Below, piece after piece: positions 62,601 to 64,000 of a DNA stretch of 64,000 bases (its first letter is position 1; each line of letters starts with the position of its first letter). The notes under the pieces were generated by a model. The model saw nothing but the letters and a program-made list of their open reading frames with translations, searched no databases and was not told where the DNA came from. The translations under genes and the position numbers were made by a program. This DNA comes from CAMLHP01 sp035759745 (lineage in GTDB: Bacteria; Gemmatimonadota; Gemmatimonadetes; Gemmatimonadales; GWC2-71-9): the NCBI GenBank assembly GCA_035759745.1, contig DASTUF010000040.1, positions 1 to 64,000 of the forward strand. Direction: 5' to 3'.

Positions 62601-63132
62601 TCAGCAGCGGCAGCTCGAACGAGATCCCCAGTGCCAGCAGCACGCGGAGCAGGAACGAGAAGTAGCCGTCATAGGTGATCATCGGCTGCAGCGACTCGTT
62701 CTGGAAACTGAAGAGCACGCGGAGCGTCTGGGGGACCACGAAGAGCCAGCCGAGGACCGCTCCCAGCAGGAAGAGGAGGCTGCCCACGAACAACGCGGGC
62801 ACGATGACTTTCTTCTCGCGACCGTAGAGCGCGGGCGCCAGGAAGGCCCAGGTCTGCCACAGGACCACCGGCGTGGCGATCACCAGTCCGACCACCATGC
62901 TCAGCTTGAAGACGATCATCACCGGCTCGGTGGGGGTGAGCACGGTGAGCTTGCCGCCGGCGCCGAGATAGGGCTGGATGGGGCGGGAGATAAGGCCCAC
63001 CAGCTCGAACCGCTGGACCACCATGAACCCGACCACGCAGCCAGCGACAACGGCCAGCAGCGAGCGGATGAGGCGCGCGCGCAATTCCTCGAGGTGATCG
63101 AGGAACGGCATTTCGGCGCCGGGGCCGGTCAT
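59614..63132 (-). CDS. TatC translocase fused in frame to LptD-like LPS assembly protein
   Basis: One uninterrupted 1172-residue frame. Residues 1-243 are a complete TatC: MPFLDHLEELRARLIRSLLA start, LTPTEPVMIVFKLS, PVVLWQTWAFLAPALYGREKK, FELPLLIIILALLGV, FLSPGADVLTMIMFTIPLLILYEIG, six helices. Residues 244-267 (RARKAAAAAAVLFLALAGGG, then RLEA) look like a signal peptide with likely cleavage before QD. From 268 on is an LptD-like protein: OstA-type strands, GDPVLTEGG, RDIPVLWLPFIFQDTRPNRH then SGILVPKIG, and a beta-barrel to the end. There is no Met between TatC and the LptD body. A GTG at 62373 is the only plausible internal start. A real polyprotein, internal initiation or a sequencing error are all possible. 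It follows cpoB by 22 bases. Confidence 0.85.
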   Translation of the reverse strand: MTGPGAEMPFLDHLEELRARLIRSLLAVVAGCVVGFMVVQRFELVGLISRPIQPYLGAGGKLTVLTPTEPVMIVFKLSMVVGLVIATPVVLWQTWAFLAPALYGREKKVIVPALFVGSLLFLLGAVLGWLFVVPQTLRVLFSFQNESLQPMITYDGYFSFLLRVLLALGISFELPLLIIILALLGVATPARLNYFRRYAIVLACIAGAFLSPGADVLTMIMFTIPLLILYEIGYAGSAIIARLRARKAAAAAAVLFLALAGGGRLEAQDVAKPARPVPADTQPRPDSLLPGDSLVPGAARVAGQSGDSVLEALLRRSGYVFTRFRSDSATLWAADQRMQLEGSAFAEREGMTLRAGRIGYDEGECLLTASGDPVLTEGGRPPLEGEGIRYDTCRRRGMVRGGETSFNEGGTVWFLRGNVSKDSSSTRIFAGASEITSCDLPSAHYHFAAGKIKWVSQSVIVARPVVLYIRDIPVLWLPFIFQDTRPNRHSGILVPKIGINDLVRTSDTYNRQITNLGYYWAPSEYVDFTARMDWYSGRYVQVGVESQYKLLDRFLEGSFGVNRQFESGGGRGFGLRWSHRQAFNISTNLNLDINYLSNSTIVEQNALDPLLNTQQITSSVNFTRRFGWGSLALGGNRRQNLSDSTSTTQLPSLTISPKPLDIGRSITWSPGLSLVRTEDRNRPLAPLLTLRPDGGVDTLAQVQNSRVTSFNFDTPIRIGAFNWRNALTMQDTRTTGREVDSLLQPDFSTPDPNDSVLVYSATPGSFQTGLNWETGINLPLLARSTWKLQPTIGVTNASTQSPFFGVRNRATGGAWVFQNKRPLFSASLSPTFFGLTSGGIGPVTRFRHSFSPLVRWEYAPSASVNEAFARAVTRPGQEPVLQSDARHTLSLALTQNLEGKGRPEPGDTAGTSARKFRLLSLSTTPLVYDFEQAKEPGATGWVTQSITNTALSDLLPGFNLSVTHDLWRGRAGVDTSEFSPFLQNVSASFSLSGRTIRSIGGFFGLGRPREPSEMDDAGTPFTGGSYDDQYGGPFGGPGRMNRPDSPGSFYSNDQIPMTGAGRGFTANVTYSLSRRRPIPSLPPESQRAQQNLNVATIFAPTPLWAVSWQTQYNVTEKRFESHVVRLERDLHDWRAAFNFVRNANGNVAVYFSVYLTDLPELKLDFNQSTLGN

Positions 63133-63154
63133 GCGAGCCGCGAGGCGCCCGGGT

Positions 63155-63922
63155 TCAGGACCCGAGCGCGTCCAGCCGGTCCCGGGCGAGCTGGGCCTCG
63201 TCCGAGTCGGGGTACGAAGAAACCACCCGTTCGTAGGCGGTACGGGCGGCGGCGCGGTCGCCGGCCCGCTCGCGGGTGAGGCCCACGTGGTACAGTGCCG
63301 AGGCCGAACGCGGCGAAGTCGGATACTCGCGGATCACCCGCTCGTAGTACGCGAGCGCCGAGTCCGCGTTCTCGGTGGCGAAGCTCTGTCCGATGTGGTA
63401 CAGCGCGTCCGGCACCTTGTCGCTGGTGGGGTGGGCCCGCAGGAGTTCGCGGAACCCGGTGCGTGCCGTGCCGGCACTGCCGGCCCGCAGCTGCCCCAGC
63501 GAGGTCTGGTAGATCTGGTCCGCCGACGGGGCGCCGGGCACCGCGGCCGGGGCCGTGGTGTCACCCGGCATCGGCGCCGGGACGACGTCCTGGCGTTCGA
63601 TCTGGGTGCGCAGCTCGCTGATCCGGCGCTGGCTCTGGCCGGTCAGCTCCTGCATCTGGCGAAGCTGCTGCTGCACGCTGTAGAGATCGTTGGCGGCGTC
63701 CCCCCGGAGCTGCGTGACCGCAGCCCGGGTGGACTGGAGCGAGTCCAGCAATGCCTGCTGCAGGCGCACGATTTCGGCCAGCTGGCGGGTCCGCTCAGCG
63801 TCGCGGCGGTCCTCCAGTTCGCGGAGTTCGTCCACCTGCAGCTGCACCTTGGTGACGTCGCTCTTGAGGGCGCAGCCGCCCAGCGCCACCAGGCCCAGCG
63901 CGAGCAGGGCCTGCCGAATCAC
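63155..63922 (-). CDS. cpoB: Cell-division coordinator CpoB / YbgF-like lipoprotein
   Basis: A 255-residue periplasmic lipoprotein. From the GTG at 63922 the signal reads MIRQALLALGLVALGGCAL with lipobox cysteine at 17. A coiled coil follows (about 20-115; LQVDELRELEDRRDAERTRQ, QQQLRQMQELTGQSQRRISE), then TPR repeats (about 135-255: DQIYQTSLGQLRAGSAGTARTGF, ALYHIGQSFATENADSALAYY). This is the CpoB/YbgF layout (E. coli has no lipid anchor). It links Tol-Pal to septal wall work. The GTG overlaps the pal stop (GTGA). Confidence 0.88.
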   Translation of the reverse strand: MIRQALLALGLVALGGCALKSDVTKVQLQVDELRELEDRRDAERTRQLAEIVRLQQALLDSLQSTRAAVTQLRGDAANDLYSVQQQLRQMQELTGQSQRRISELRTQIERQDVVPAPMPGDTTAPAAVPGAPSADQIYQTSLGQLRAGSAGTARTGFRELLRAHPTSDKVPDALYHIGQSFATENADSALAYYERVIREYPTSPRSASALYHVGLTRERAGDRAAARTAYERVVSSYPDSDEAQLARDRLDALGS

Positions 63923-64000
63923 TGGGGCGCGGCGAGGTTGTCGCCGCCGGCGGTGACTTCGAACTCGGCCCGCCGGTTCTGGGCCCACGCGGCTTCACCG
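63919..64000 (-). CDS. pal: Peptidoglycan-associated lipoprotein Pal, C-terminal end (cut by window edge)
   Basis: The minus strand at the window edge reads GEAAWAQNRRAEFEV, then TAGGDNLAAPQ and a TGA at 63919-63921. E-A-A-W-A-x-N-R-R-A-E-F is the conserved C-terminus of the OmpA-like domain in Pal. The next gene is cpoB, the usual neighbour of pal, which supports the call. Only 26 residues are visible. The start and lipid anchor lie outside the window. Confidence 0.75.
   Translation of the reverse strand, partial: GEAAWAQNRRAEFEVTAGGDNLAAPQ

Noticed and set aside
61396..63279. 627-residue plus-strand frame opposite TatC-LptD
   Set aside because: Charged, low-complexity product (His/Glu/Arg). 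The sense strand is clearly TatC and LptD.

Overview
This is a high-GC chromosomal window (GC judged by eye, not computed) from a diderm bacterium. It carries LptD, Tol-Pal/CpoB, a TonB-dependent receptor, a Wza/SLBB export protein and several lipoproteins, so an LPS-type outer membrane is expected. Three features point to Gemmatimonadota or a near relative: a Sigma70_ECF-type sigma factor beside a TPR Ser/Thr kinase, PD40 beta-propeller lipoproteins with PKD or Ig domains, and a tatA / DUF4321 / polyprenyl synthase set. This assignment is inference. I saw no phage, transposase, CRISPR array, rRNA or tRNA.

Layout. 1-17.6 kb is a Wzx/Wzy-type surface polysaccharide locus: methyltransferase (cut by the window edge), DegT aminotransferase, hexapeptide acyltransferase, Wzx flippase, a GT-C-like membrane protein, Wzz, Wzy/ligase, WecB epimerase, four GT4 glycosyltransferases, a WbaP-type phosphoglycosyltransferase and a six-SLBB export protein. 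The genes alternate between strands in small blocks. 17.6-27.3 kb has hflX, a LEA-type lipoprotein and a tightly overlapped minus-strand operon, alaS - small unknown - CpsB-type phosphatase - SDR - CCA transferase - ZIP transporter - rarA. 27.4-38.5 kb is a secreted-protein and signalling island: two PD40 lipoproteins, a cupin lipoprotein, an ECF sigma factor, a decayed PD40 lipoprotein, a membrane Ser/Thr kinase and a carboxypeptidase-regulatory-domain TonB receptor.

38.7-50.8 kb is housekeeping: yraN-recA-recX, then a minus-strand operon reading TPR protein - aroQ - pepP - accB - pilT - accC - comB - ftsK. 51-57 kb has a PpiD-like foldase, a bidirectional terminator, tatA, DUF4321, a polyprenyl diphosphate synthase and a second acidic TPR protein. 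57-64 kb has hutH, a lipoprotein and an envelope operon pal - cpoB - tatC/lptD.

The most unusual observation is one uninterrupted reading frame (59614-63132, minus) that joins a complete TatC translocase to a complete LptD-like LPS assembly protein. The junction looks like a signal peptide, suggesting a polyprotein or a lost stop codon. The window also has three hairpins built from 7-bp tandem repeats, each between the stop of one gene and the start of the next, a roughly 250-bp non-coding element with long inverted arms, and a glycosyltransferase that seems to lack any standard start codon.
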